From positions 62,001 to 126,000 of the forward strand of contig CAVRIA010000017.1 in the NCBI GenBank assembly GCA_963721115.1: 64,000 nt of DNA. Direction: 5' to 3'. The translations under genes were made by a program, and so were the position numbers. Below, in pieces: positions 29,761-41,869 of the stretch. A model generated the notes under the pieces. It was not told the origin of the DNA and did no database searches. It saw only the letters and a program-made list of their open reading frames with translations. Positions within the stretch are counted from its first letter, which is position 1, and every line of letters begins with the position of its first letter. This DNA is from CAVRIA01 sp963721115 (GTDB lineage Bacteria > Desulfobacterota > Binatia > HRBIN30 > CADEER01).

Positions 29761-31233
29761 GTGGGCAAGATCGGACCCTGCGTTCTCGCCATCGACGAAG
29801 GGACCACCGGCGTCCGCGCCCTGCTCGTCGATCGCGACAGCCGGGTGGCCGGCGGCGCCTACGAGGAGATCGCCGCCTCCTTCCCGGCTCCGGGATGGAT
29901 GGAGCAGGATCCGCTGGCGATCTGGGACGCCACCTGCCGGGTGGCGCGCGCCGCCCTGCGGTCGTGCGGCGCGGCGCCCGATGCCGTGGCGGCGATCGGC
30001 GTCACCAACCAGCGCGCCACCGCGCTGGTGTGGGACCGCCGCAGCGGCGAGCCGATCCATGCCGCCCTGAGCTGGCAGGACCTGCGCACCGCCGGGCGCG
30101 CTCGCGATCTGTGCGACGAGGGGTTCTTCACCAATGCCCTGGCCTCCGCCACCAAGGTCGAGTGGATCCTCCGCAACGCGCCGGACGGCCTGGCGCGCGC
30201 CGCGCGGGGCGAGCTCTGCTTCGGGACGATCGACGCGTGGCTCGCCTGGCGACTCACCGGCGGCCTGCACGTCACCGACCACTCCAACGCCTCGTGTACG
30301 GGCCTGTACGACTTCGTCTGCGGAGGCTGGGATCTCCCGATGCTCCGCCACCTGCGCCTGCCGGAGAGCCTGTTGCCGGGCATCCGCCCGTCCTGCGAGC
30401 CGTACGGCGCGGCGACGGAAGAGCTGATCGGGAAGCGGGTTCCCCTCGCCGCGCTGGCCGGCGACCAACAGGCGGCGATGTTCGGCGAGCTCGGCACCGA
30501 CACCGGAGCCATCAAGATCACCTACGGGACGTCGGCGATGGTCGACGTGAACGTCGGTCCGACACCGGTCCTGTCGCGGCGCGGCGCCTATCCGATCATC
30601 CTCTGGGAGCTGAACGGCTACCGCCCGTCCGCTCTGGAGGGAACCGTCGCCACCGCCGGCGCGGCGGTGCAGTGGCTGCGCGACGGACTGGGCGTGATCG
30701 ACGACGCGGCGCAGAGCGGCGAGCTCGCCGCCTCGGTGCCGGACAGCGGCGGGGTGTGGGCCGTCCCGGCCCTGCAGGGGCTGGGCACGCCGTACATGGA
30801 CCCGAGCGGCCGCGCCGCGATCGGCGGCCTGTCGCGCGGCAGCACGCGCGCGCACGTCGTGCGCGCCGTCCTGGAGGGGATCGCCTTTCGCAGCCGCGAG
30901 GTGCTGGAGGTCCTGCTCGAGGATTGCGGGATGGCGGCGCCGCAGATCCTGCGCGTCGACGGCGGCGCCGCCGCCAACGACTTCCTTCTGCAGTGCCTCG
31001 CCGACGTTCTCGGCCGGCCGGTCGAGCGACCGGAGACCGTGCAGGCGAGCGCCCTCGGCGCCGCCTACCTCGCCGGCTTGGCAGTCGGCCTGTGGAGCGG
31101 AGTCGACGAGCTGCGGCAGAGCTGGCGCTCGGGCGGCGTCTTCTCCCCGCGCTGGAGCGCCGACGAGCGCGAGCAGCGCTTCGCCGACTGGCGGCGGCAT
31201 TTGCAGGCGGTCGGGGGACCCCTGGAGTGTTGA
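29761..31233 (+). CDS. glpK: Glycerol kinase
   Basis: A 490-residue FGGY kinase that phosphorylates glycerol to sn-glycerol-3-phosphate. It starts at GTG 29761, 4 nt after the previous stop. Motifs are VLAIDEGTTGVRALLVDRDS (phosphate 1), AAIGVTNQRATALVWDRRSG and HAALSWQDLRT, FGTIDAWLAWRLTGG, HVTDHSNASCTGLYDF, AGDQQAAMFGE, the phosphate 2 segment KITYGTSAMV, and the adenosine motif RVDGGAAANDFLLQCLADVL. The DDxxxR-type end QASALGAAYLAGLAVG is also kept. It is the third gene of glpD-AGPS homologue-glpK. No GlpF facilitator is seen in the window. Confidence 0.94.
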   Translation: MGKIGPCVLAIDEGTTGVRALLVDRDSRVAGGAYEEIAASFPAPGWMEQDPLAIWDATCRVARAALRSCGAAPDAVAAIGVTNQRATALVWDRRSGEPIHAALSWQDLRTAGRARDLCDEGFFTNALASATKVEWILRNAPDGLARAARGELCFGTIDAWLAWRLTGGLHVTDHSNASCTGLYDFVCGGWDLPMLRHLRLPESLLPGIRPSCEPYGAATEELIGKRVPLAALAGDQQAAMFGELGTDTGAIKITYGTSAMVDVNVGPTPVLSRRGAYPIILWELNGYRPSALEGTVATAGAAVQWLRDGLGVIDDAAQSGELAASVPDSGGVWAVPALQGLGTPYMDPSGRAAIGGLSRGSTRAHVVRAVLEGIAFRSREVLEVLLEDCGMAAPQILRVDGGAAANDFLLQCLADVLGRPVERPETVQASALGAAYLAGLAVGLWSGVDELRQSWRSGGVFSPRWSADEREQRFADWRRHLQAVGGPLEC

Positions 31234-31282
31234 ATTGCTGGGGTGTCGAAGTGCTGCAGTGTCCAACACTTCCACGGAACCA
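31234..31282 (+). repeat. Degenerate GTGTTG/GTGTCG repeats before the DUF3556 gene
   Basis: The 49-nt spacer has imperfect 15-nt units beginning GTGTTGAA, GTGTCGAA and GTGTCCAA. The first and last also form GTGTTG...CAACAC arms. It ends with GGAACCA directly before the ATG, as in the spacer before the sulfatase-like gene. Confidence 0.45.
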
Positions 31283-32936
31283 ATGACCGCTCCGAACGAC
31301 CAACGGCAACTCGAGGCGGTCGACCTGTCCCGAAGGGACTTCCCCGCGCTGGTGCGCGAGGGGTGCGAGGACTACGTGCTCAGAGGGATCGGCCTGCCGC
31401 TGGCCGCCTACCTGTTCCACGCCGTCAAGCTGTGCCTGTTCGTCCTCGGCTGGATGTTCTTCTGCAGCTTCACACGAGGGCTCGGCAGCCCGTCGCACCT
31501 CGGTTCGTGGTGGCTCGAGGGAATCGCGTTCCAGAAGGCCTTCCTGTGGGCCTGTCTGGTCGAGGTGCTCGGCTTCGGCTGCATGAGCGGTCCACTCGGC
31601 TTTCACATCTGGCCGCCGTTCACGGCCTTCCTGCACTTCCTGCGCCCGGGGACCGTCAAGCTGGCGCCGTTTCCGGACCTGCCGCTGTTCGGGGGCGCGA
31701 CGCAGGACCTGGCTCGACGTCACCCTGTACGCGGCGTTCGTCGCCTCTCTGCTGCTCGCCCTGATGGCCTCGCACATCGGCGTGGCGCAGCTCCTGCCGG
31801 TCGTCCTCCTGCTGCCGCTGTGCGGCCTCGGCGACAAGACGATCCTTCTCGCCGCGCGGGTCGAGCACCACTTCGCGATGATCGTCTGCTTCCTGCTGGC
31901 GGCGAACTGGATTCCCGGCTGCAAGGCCGTGCAGCTGGCGATCTGGTTCTGGGCGGGGGTGTCCAAGCTCACCGTCGCCTTCGGCTACGTGATCCCGGTG
32001 ATGACGGTGAACAACCCGTTGCTGCACAGCCCGTCGCTGCGCCGGCGCATGTTCGTCTCCTACCCCGACGACCTCACCCCGTCGCGCCTGGGCAAGGCGA
32101 TGGCGCACGCCGGGACGCTGCTCGAGTTCGGCGCCCCGCTCACGCTGCTGTTCGTCACCCACTCGGGCCCCCTGCTCGTCCTCGGCATGGTCTTCGTCGT
32201 GATGCTGCACGGCTTCATCCTCAGCAACATGCCGGCCGGCGCCGTCTTCGAGTGGAACCTCGTCAGCCTGTACGCCGCGTTCTTCCTGTTCGTCGGCTAC
32301 CCGCAGGTGACCGTCTTCGACCTGAGCTCCGCGCCCCTGGCGATCTACCTGGTCGTCGGCCTCGTTCTCCTGCCGCTGATCGGCAACCTCGTTCCGTCCA
32401 AGGTCTCCTTCCTGGTGGCGATGCGCTACTACGCCGGCAACTGGGCGTGGAACGCGTGGCTGTTCCGCGGCGACAGCCACAAGAAGCTCGACGCGCTGAA
32501 GCGCGCGTCGCCGCTGCTGCGCGAGCAGCTCGAGCGCTTCGCGCCGGCGGAGGCCGCGAGCATGGACCGACGCGGCCTGGCGTTCCGCTCGCTGCATCTG
32601 CAGGGCCGAACCTTGGGGTTGCTGCTTCCGAGGGCGATCGGCGGCCGTCCCTTCCACGAGTACCACTACGTCGACGGCGAGAACGTCGCCGGCTCGGTTC
32701 TGGGCTGGAACTTCGGCGAAGGTCACCTGTGCGACGAACGCCTGCTGGAGTGCATCCAGGAGCAGTGCCACTTCGAGGACGGCGAGCTGCGCGCGATCAT
32801 GGTCGAGTCGCAGCCGCTGCTCGGGTCGACCCTGCACTGGCGAATCGTCGACGCCGAGCGCGGCCTCCTCGAGGAGGGCCACGTCGCCCTCGACGAGCTC
32901 GCCAGACGCGCCCCCTGGGACTACGGCGAGATCTGA
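31283..32936 (+). CDS. DUF3556-family multi-pass membrane protein (frame interrupted once)
   Basis: About 550 residues after repair. The N-terminal part carries the DUF3556 pattern: GCEDYVLRGIGLPLAAYLFH, GSWWLEGIAFQKAFLWACLV, EVLGFGCMSGPLGFHIWPPF, FLRPGTVKLAPFPDLPLFGG. The repaired frame then continues TRTWLDVTLYAAFVASLLLA. Roughly nine transmembrane spans are followed by a soluble C-terminal domain (FHEYHYVDGENVAGSVLGWN, about 420-550). The family is best known from mycobacteria and its function is unknown. The break at 31700-31703 is an extra base after ACG. It lies 2 nt upstream of the next oxidoreductase, which suggests a shared role, perhaps in membrane lipid metabolism (inference). Confidence 0.82.
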
Positions 32937-32938
32937 GC

Positions 32939-34378
32939 ATGGTTGACGCCGTCGTCGTCGGTTCCGGACCCAACGGGCTCGCCGCCGCGATCGAGCTGGC
33001 GCGCGGCGGCGCCTCGGTGCTCGTCCTCGAGGCGCGCGACGAGATCGGCGGCGGCATGCGCAGCGCGGAGCTGACGCTGCCCGGCTTCGTGCACGACGTC
33101 TGCTCCGGCTGCCACCCGATGGGGATTCTGTCGCCCTACCTCCGCACCCTCCCCCTCGAGGCGCACGGCCTGCGCTGGATTCGCCCGCCGGCGTCGGTGG
33201 CGCACCCGCTCGACGGCGAACCGGCCGTGCTGCTGCGGCGCTCGCTACAGGATACGGCGCGCGAGCTGAACGAGGACGCGCGCGCGTACACCTCCCTCTT
33301 CGCCCCGTTCCTGCGCCACCCGCACGAGCTCCTCGCCGATCTGCTCGGCCCGCTGCGCCTGCCGAGGCACCCGCTGCGCCTCGCCCGCTTCGGATTGCCG
33401 GGCCTTCTCCCCGCCGCCGGCGCCTTGCGGGCCCGTTTTCGGGGCGCGCGGGCGCGCGCCGTGCTCGCCGGCTGCGCGGCGCACTCCGTCCTGCCGCTCG
33501 AGCGGCCGCTCACCGCGGCCGTCGCCATGATCTTCGCGCTCACCGCGCACGTGGAGGACTGGCCCGTCGCCGAGGGCGGCTCGCAGGCCATCGGCCGGGC
33601 GCTCGCCTCCCATCTGCGCGAGCTCGGCGGCCGCATCGAAACCGGGCGGCGCGTTCGCCGCCTCGCCGACATTCCCGCCGCGCGCGTGGTCCTGTTCGAC
33701 ACCAGCCCGGCGCAGCTCGCCGACGTGTGCGAGTCGCGGCTGCCGGCGCGATACCTTCGGCGGCTGCGCCGCTACCGGTACGGCCCGGGCGCGTTCAAGC
33801 TCGACTGGGCACTCGACGGGCCGATCCCTTGGCGCGATCCGCGCTGCCTGGAGGCATCGACCGTGCACCTCGGCGGCACGCTCGAGGAGATCGCCGCCGC
33901 CGAGGCCGCGGTCTGGCGCGGCGAGCATCCCGAGCGTCCCTTCGTGCTGGTCGTTCAGCAGAGCCAGTTCGACCGCAGCCGCGCCCCGCGGGGCAAGCAC
34001 ACGGGCTACGCGTACTGCCACGTGCCGGCGCGCTCGACCGTCGACTGCACCGCGGCGGTCGAGCGACAGATCGAGCGCTTCGCGCCCGGCTTTCGCGATC
34101 GCATCCTGGCGCGCCGCGCCACGGCGCCGTCGGACCTCGAAGCGGACAATCCCAACTGCGTCGGCGGCGCCATCACCGGCGGCGTCTCCGACCTCTTCCA
34201 GTTCTTCACCCGGCCGGTGGCGCGCCTCGACCCGTACGCGACGCCGAACCCGCGGCTGTTCCTGTGCTCGTCCTCGACCCCGCCCGGCGGCGGCGTGCAC
34301 GGCATGTGCGGCTACTTCGCGGCGCGCAGCGCCGCCCGCCGCCTGAGCAAGCTGCCCGCCGCCGGCTCGCCGCCTTGA
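32939..34378 (+). CDS. FAD/NAD(P)-dependent oxidoreductase, phytoene desaturase/carotenoid isomerase-like
   Basis: A 479-residue flavoprotein. It begins VDAVVVGSGPNGLAAAIELA with the GxGxxG motif, then VLVLEARDEIGGGMRSAELT, FVHDVCSGCHPMG and, at the C-terminus, CSSSTPPGGGVHGMCGYFAA, the second FAD contact of the amine-oxidase/CrtI group. Related proteins desaturate or isomerise polyenes or saturate lipid chains (pyridine nucleotide-disulfide oxidoreductase domain 2 type). The ATG at 32939 follows the DUF3556 stop by 2 nt. The substrate is probably a lipid, given the neighbours. Confidence 0.85.
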   Translation: MVDAVVVGSGPNGLAAAIELARGGASVLVLEARDEIGGGMRSAELTLPGFVHDVCSGCHPMGILSPYLRTLPLEAHGLRWIRPPASVAHPLDGEPAVLLRRSLQDTARELNEDARAYTSLFAPFLRHPHELLADLLGPLRLPRHPLRLARFGLPGLLPAAGALRARFRGARARAVLAGCAAHSVLPLERPLTAAVAMIFALTAHVEDWPVAEGGSQAIGRALASHLRELGGRIETGRRVRRLADIPAARVVLFDTSPAQLADVCESRLPARYLRRLRRYRYGPGAFKLDWALDGPIPWRDPRCLEASTVHLGGTLEEIAAAEAAVWRGEHPERPFVLVVQQSQFDRSRAPRGKHTGYAYCHVPARSTVDCTAAVERQIERFAPGFRDRILARRATAPSDLEADNPNCVGGAITGGVSDLFQFFTRPVARLDPYATPNPRLFLCSSSTPPGGGVHGMCGYFAARSAARRLSKLPAAGSPP

Positions 34379-34392
34379 AAGCCCGCAGCAAC

Positions 34393-34420
34393 CGTCATTT
34401 CCGCGAAAGCGGGCATCCAG
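34393..34420. repeat. Extragenic palindromic element (CGTCATTCCCGC-GAAA-GCGGGAAT type, degenerate)
   Basis: The sequence GTCATTTCCGCGAAAGCGGG followed by CATCCAGG is a slightly degenerate copy of a palindrome (ATTCCCGC, GAAA, GCGGGAAT) found in intergenic DNA of many bacteria and similar to the Neisseria dRS3 core. It lies between convergent genes, right after the stop of hybrid kinase 1. Confidence 0.6.
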
Positions 34421-34424
34421 GGAT

Positions 34425-37385
<2,961 letters not shown>

Positions 37386-37415
37386 GACTCAACCGTCCAG
37401 CGGGCGCTGTGCTAA

Positions 37416-40064
37416 CTAACCGGTCGCCTCCGCCGCTGTCCGAGCCGGCGGCGGCTCGACCGGTGCAGCGGCAGTGGGCGGACCCAACGGCAGTAGGGAG
37501 TCGATGAGCGAGAACAATCTGCTCGGCTGAATCGGCTTGGCGACATAGCCGTCCATGCCGGCCTGCAGGCAGCGCTCCTCGTCGCCCTTCAGGGCGTGAG
37601 CGGTCATGGCGATGATCGGGATGTGCGTGTCGCTCATCTGCTCACGCGCCCGAATCGCCGCGGTTGCTTCGAAGCCGTCCATCTCCGGCATTTGCACATC
37701 CATCAGCACGACGTCGAAAGCTTCCCGGTCGAACGCGCTCACGGCAGCCGCTCCGGTCGCGGCCACCTCGACCGTGTGGCCGTGCTTCTCCAACAGGCGC
37801 GTGCTGAGCTTCTGATTGACCACGTTGTCCTCGGCGAGCAGCACGTGCAGCGACCGGGAAGTGGAATACGCCTCACGCGTGGCGGTACAGGTGGCGGCCG
37901 GCGCCGATCGCGGATGTGTCGCGGCGGCGGGCTGAACCGTGAAGCACGCGGTAAAGTGGAACGTGCTCCCCGCGCCGACCGCGCTCTCCACCCAGATACG
38001 GCCGTGCATCATCTCCACGAGCTTCGCCGAGATCGTCAGCCCGAGCCCCGTGCCGCCGTACTTGCGCGCGGTGGAGCTGTCGACCTGCTGGAAGGCGGTG
38101 AAGATGCCCTGCTGCTTCTCCGGTGGAACGCCGATGCCGGTGTCGCGCACGGTGAAGTGCAGCTCGACGGAGCCCGGCGCGATGTCCTTGGGTTGCACCG
38201 CCACGTTGACGTCGCCGTGCTCGGTGAACTTGATGGCGTTGCCGACGAGATTGAGCACGATCTGTCGCAGACGCGCCGGATCGCCGACGAGCGCGTCGGG
38301 TACGTCGGGCGGGACCTGCACGGTCAGCCGCAGGCCCTTCTCCTGTGCGCGCAGGCGGAAGATCTTCACGGTCTGCTCGAGACAATCGCGCAGAGGGAAG
38401 TCGATCCGGTCGATGTCGAACCGGCCCGCCTCGATCTTGGAGAAGTCGAGGATGTCGTTGATGACCGCCATCAGCGCGTCGGCGGAGGACTGCATGAGCT
38501 CGAGGTATTCCCGCTGTTCGGTCGCGAGCGGTGTATCGGCGAGAAGGTCCGCCATCCCGATGATGCCGTTCATCGGCGTGCGGATCTCGTGGCTCATGTT
38601 CGCGAGGAACTCGCTCTTGGCGCGGTTGGCCGCCTCCGCGGCATCCTTGGCGCGGCACAACTCTTCGGCGGCCCGCTTGCGGTCGGTGACGTCGTGGAAG
38701 TACCACACCCGGCCGTGGTACCGGCCGTCGGGACCGAGCATCGGCGCCGAATACCGATCGAAGGCGCGCCCATCGAGCAGCTCGATCTCCTCCCGACTTC
38801 TCTCGTCTCGGTGCTCGTATAGGTAGGTCACCCGCGCCAGGAAGGTCTGGGCATCGGCCACCTTGGCGAGGACCCATTCGAGCACCGGTGCATCCGCGTC
38901 CGAGGCGACGCAATCGGGTGGAACGCCCCACATATCGACGAAGCGCTGATTCATGGAAATGACGTGTCGCTGCTCGTCGACGACCAGGATCCCGTCGATG
39001 GATGTCTGCTGCTCGGTCGACAGCATCGTGTTGCTGAACTCGAGAGCTGCCTCCATCCGTTTGCGTTCGGTGATGTCCCGCGAGGTCACGATCGCAAGCG
39101 GTTGCTCGCCGAGCTTCCGGCCGATGGTCTCCAGATAGCGCCATGACCCGTCGCGATGGCGCGCGCGCCATTCGACCACCTGCGCCGTGCCCGGCTGGTC
39201 GACGATCGCCGGCGCCCACGATTGTATGAGCGCAGGGACATCGTCGGGATGGACGAGGGCGATGGCATTCGTTCCGACCAGCCCGGCGGCGGGATAGCCG
39301 AGCATGCGCTCGTGCGACGGGCTGGCATACTGAACGATGCCGTCGACGTCGACGATGCCAACCAGGTCGGAGACATTCTCGATGAGCGTTCGGAAGTGCG
39401 CTTCGCTGTTGCGCAGAGCCAACGTGCGCTGAACGACCAGCCCGCGCTGGCGCTCCAGCTCGTAGGCCACGTAGACCGAGGCGGCGAACATGACCACGGC
39501 CGCGGTTCCCGTGTAGCCGAGCGCCGGGGCCAGACTTCCCGCCACCCACCAGGCGTTCGCCAGGACGGCCAGCTCGGCGCAGATCACGGTAGCGAGCTGT
39601 GGCCGGAGCCCCCAGGGAAACAGCGTCGCCGCGAACATGCAGCCGCTGCCGAGGATCAGCGATGTGGTTACCGTGTCATGCCGCAAGATGCTCACGGCCG
39701 TCGCCTCGACGCAGAGCGCGACGCTGGCCACGATCGCGAGCGCCAGCGAGTGGGTCGCCAGCCGCGGCCGTCGCAACGCCTGCAGCAGCGCGATCAACAG
39801 CAGCGCGAAAGCGGATCGAACCGCATAGGTCGGCAAAATGGGCAGCGGATCGCGCCACAGGTCTCGGGCGGTGAGTAGGACGAGCCCGAGCAGCATGATC
39901 CACAAGCTGACGCGCAACCGCTGCACCAGCAGCAACTCGTTTTGATGGCGTAGGTGCGCCGAATCGACATTCGCTGGGGGGGTTCGCATGATCGTGGCCG
40001 GTCCGCAGGGCGGCTGTGGCCTCGCTGCGGCGGGTTCCGTAAACGGGAACGTTGCACCTGCCAT
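37416..40064 (-). CDS. Hybrid sensor histidine kinase 2 (TM sensor, PAS x2, HisKA, HATPase, REC)
   Basis: An 882-residue intact hybrid kinase paralogous to kinase 1. Membrane spans lie at about 45-210 (LRVSLWIMLLGLVLL onwards). PAS 1 includes FRTLIENVSDLVGIVDVDGI and PAS 2 contains TSIDGILVVDEQRHVISMNQ. HisKA has FLANMSHEIRTPMNGIIGMA, HATPase_c has NLVGNAIKFTEHGDV, VRDTGIGVPPEKQ and YGGTGLGLTISAKLVEMM, and there is one receiver domain with LLAEDNVVNQK, VLMDVQMPEMDG and IIAMTAHALKG. A Pro/Ala tail follows. The start could be 40064 or the ATG at 39989. It lies 30 nt upstream of kinase 1. The signal and the output regulator are unknown; neither an HPt protein nor a response regulator is near. 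Confidence 0.9.
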   Translation of the reverse strand: MAGATFPFTEPAAARPQPPCGPATIMRTPPANVDSAHLRHQNELLLVQRLRVSLWIMLLGLVLLTARDLWRDPLPILPTYAVRSAFALLLIALLQALRRPRLATHSLALAIVASVALCVEATAVSILRHDTVTTSLILGSGCMFAATLFPWGLRPQLATVICAELAVLANAWWVAGSLAPALGYTGTAAVVMFAASVYVAYELERQRGLVVQRTLALRNSEAHFRTLIENVSDLVGIVDVDGIVQYASPSHERMLGYPAAGLVGTNAIALVHPDDVPALIQSWAPAIVDQPGTAQVVEWRARHRDGSWRYLETIGRKLGEQPLAIVTSRDITERKRMEAALEFSNTMLSTEQQTSIDGILVVDEQRHVISMNQRFVDMWGVPPDCVASDADAPVLEWVLAKVADAQTFLARVTYLYEHRDERSREEIELLDGRAFDRYSAPMLGPDGRYHGRVWYFHDVTDRKRAAEELCRAKDAAEAANRAKSEFLANMSHEIRTPMNGIIGMADLLADTPLATEQREYLELMQSSADALMAVINDILDFSKIEAGRFDIDRIDFPLRDCLEQTVKIFRLRAQEKGLRLTVQVPPDVPDALVGDPARLRQIVLNLVGNAIKFTEHGDVNVAVQPKDIAPGSVELHFTVRDTGIGVPPEKQQGIFTAFQQVDSSTARKYGGTGLGLTISAKLVEMMHGRIWVESAVGAGSTFHFTACFTVQPAAATHPRSAPAATCTATREAYSTSRSLHVLLAEDNVVNQKLSTRLLEKHGHTVEVAATGAAAVSAFDREAFDVVLMDVQMPEMDGFEATAAIRAREQMSDTHIPIIAMTAHALKGDEERCLQAGMDGYVAKPIQPSRLFSLIDSLLPLGPPTAAAPVEPPPARTAAEATG

Positions 40065-40249
40065 GCCGCTGGCCGATTGGGACCGCGACGGGGACCAGTC
40101 TTTTCCCCGGCGGATCGCTGCGCAGTCATTTTGGTGTCGAATCGGTCGAACCTATGGGCGGCATGACACTTGCCCGGTCTCCAGTGTCGCCGGGGGGGAG
40201 CAGAGCTACGGCTCTACTCTACTGCCGACGGGAGTGGCCATGAAGGCGG

Positions 40250-40714
40250 CTATCGGAGGTCAGCTCGGGCGCGGCCTCGAGAGGCAGCCCCCTTCACTCC
40301 GAGCTGCGTGATCAGCAGCGCCGCGCCGGTCATGGTCACGCCCTTCAGGAAGAACGACGTCTGGATGGCCTGTATCTGCGCGTCCGGCGCGGTGATCATC
40401 CCGACACCGTGCACCGTGACGGTCACCGGCACGAGAAACAGGACGATCAACCAGCCGCCCAGACGCGGGTACCGGTTGGTGGCGATCAGCGTCGCGCCGA
40501 TCAGCTCCACCACGGCGGAGATCACCACCCAGAACGCCTGGAACGGAATCGCCGCCGGCATCAAGACGACGTAGTCGCCCAGGCTGGTGAAGTGCGTGAC
40601 TCCCGAGAGGAAGAAGATGAGGGCGAACATCAGCCGCCCCGTCACGGCAAGGGCCGGGTGTAGCAAGAGGAGATCCCTGGATTCAGTCTCGGCCACGCAA
40701 CCTCCCGCTCTCAT
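40250..40714 (-). CDS. DoxX-like four-helix membrane protein
   Basis: A 154-residue protein with four hydrophobic spans. It shows RLMFALIFFLSGVTHFTSLG, then WVVISAVVELIGATLIATNR, LGGWLIVLFLVPVTVTVHG and FFLKGVTMTGAALLITQLGV. This matches DoxX/SURF4-like small membrane proteins, some of which act in quinone or sulfur metabolism. ATG 40714 is chosen because upstream in-frame codons add Arg/Pro-rich non-family sequence. It is divergent from the fatty acid hydroxylase gene. The role is unknown. Confidence 0.8.
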   Translation of the reverse strand: MRAGGCVAETESRDLLLLHPALAVTGRLMFALIFFLSGVTHFTSLGDYVVLMPAAIPFQAFWVVISAVVELIGATLIATNRYPRLGGWLIVLFLVPVTVTVHGVGMITAPDAQIQAIQTSFFLKGVTMTGAALLITQLGVKGAASRGRARADLR

Positions 40715-40865
40715 GCGAACCGGTCCGCCAGTACCAGGGGAATCGGCCGCGAGGCAAGGGGCCAGTCTAGAGAGGGGTAAAGCAGCACGCCGACGCCGGC
40801 GGCTTTTGCCTTCGAGCCGTCGATCGTGTTTGACTCGGGATGGCCCAAAGGCCAGTTGAGAAACC

Positions 40866-41768
40866 ATGAAGCAGCGCGTCGCGCACATCTTCTCCTGGAC
40901 GATCTTCCCGCTCTCGATCACCGCTACCGTCGGCGGATCGGCGCTCCTGATGGCGCGCGGCGTCGCCCCGGCCACCGCCATCGTCCCCTTCATCCTGGGT
41001 GGCTACGCACTCATCGCCGCGCTGGAGCGGGTGTTCCCGTACGAGGGGGGCTGGCTGCACCCGCAGGGCGACCTGCGAACGGACATCGGCCTCTTCTTCA
41101 CCAACGGCGCGGTCGCCAGCACGATCCAGCCGGCTTTGCTCGCCGGCGCCGTGGCGCTTTCGGGAGCTTTGTCGCGCCGGCTCGGCGCCGGTCTTTGGCC
41201 GGCCGACTGGCCGCTCTTCCCGCAGCTCGTTCTCGCCCTCGTCGTCGGTGAGCTCTTCGAGTACTCGTTCCACCGTCTGATGCACGAGAACGAGTGGCTG
41301 TGGCGCTTCCACGCCACCCATCACAGCGCGCCGCGCCTGTACTGGCTCAATGCCGTTCGCTTTCACCCCGTCGATCTCTTCTTCATCGGAACGGTCCGCC
41401 TGGCGGTCCTGGTGCTCCTCGGCTGCGGCGAGGCGGTGATCGCGCTCGACGTCGTCTTCTCGGCGATCCACGGCGCCTTCCAGCACGCCAACCTGCAGCT
41501 CCGCCTCGGTCCGCTGAATTGGATTTTCAGCATGGCCGAGCTGCACCGGTGGCACCACTCGAAGACCGTGGAGGAGGCGAACCACAACTACGGCGGCAAC
41601 GTCATTTTCTGGGACGTCGTTTTCGGCACGCGCTTTCTGCCCACCGACCGGCGCCCGCCCTCCGACATCGGCATCGCCGACCTGCCCGCCTTCCCCACCG
41701 GCTTCTGGGCCAACCTCGCCGCCCCCTTCCGCTGGTCGTCGATCCGCCGCGCCTCGAGCGCGAGCTGA
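40866..41768 (+). CDS. Sterol desaturase/fatty acid hydroxylase family protein
   Basis: A 300-residue membrane di-iron enzyme. After three or four spans it has the family histidine clusters HRLMHE (about residue 138), HATHH (about 150), a His in the membrane part (HGAFQHAN) and HRWHH (about 228), which bind the two irons. Such enzymes hydroxylate or desaturate acyl chains, sterols or carotenoids at the membrane using O2. The C-terminus ends in NYGGNVIFWDVVFGTRFLPT. The substrate is not predictable; a bacterial lipid is likely given the other lipid genes nearby. Confidence 0.92.
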   Translation: MKQRVAHIFSWTIFPLSITATVGGSALLMARGVAPATAIVPFILGGYALIAALERVFPYEGGWLHPQGDLRTDIGLFFTNGAVASTIQPALLAGAVALSGALSRRLGAGLWPADWPLFPQLVLALVVGELFEYSFHRLMHENEWLWRFHATHHSAPRLYWLNAVRFHPVDLFFIGTVRLAVLVLLGCGEAVIALDVVFSAIHGAFQHANLQLRLGPLNWIFSMAELHRWHHSKTVEEANHNYGGNVIFWDVVFGTRFLPTDRRPPSDIGIADLPAFPTGFWANLAAPFRWSSIRRASSAS

Positions 41769-41869
41769 TCAGGCGAGCTCGACTCCCGGAATGAACTCGC
41801 GCGCAGGCGCCGCGGCCCTGCTCTGCGCGAGAAATTCCTTCCTCGACTCCGTCTGTCCCGCGAATCCCG

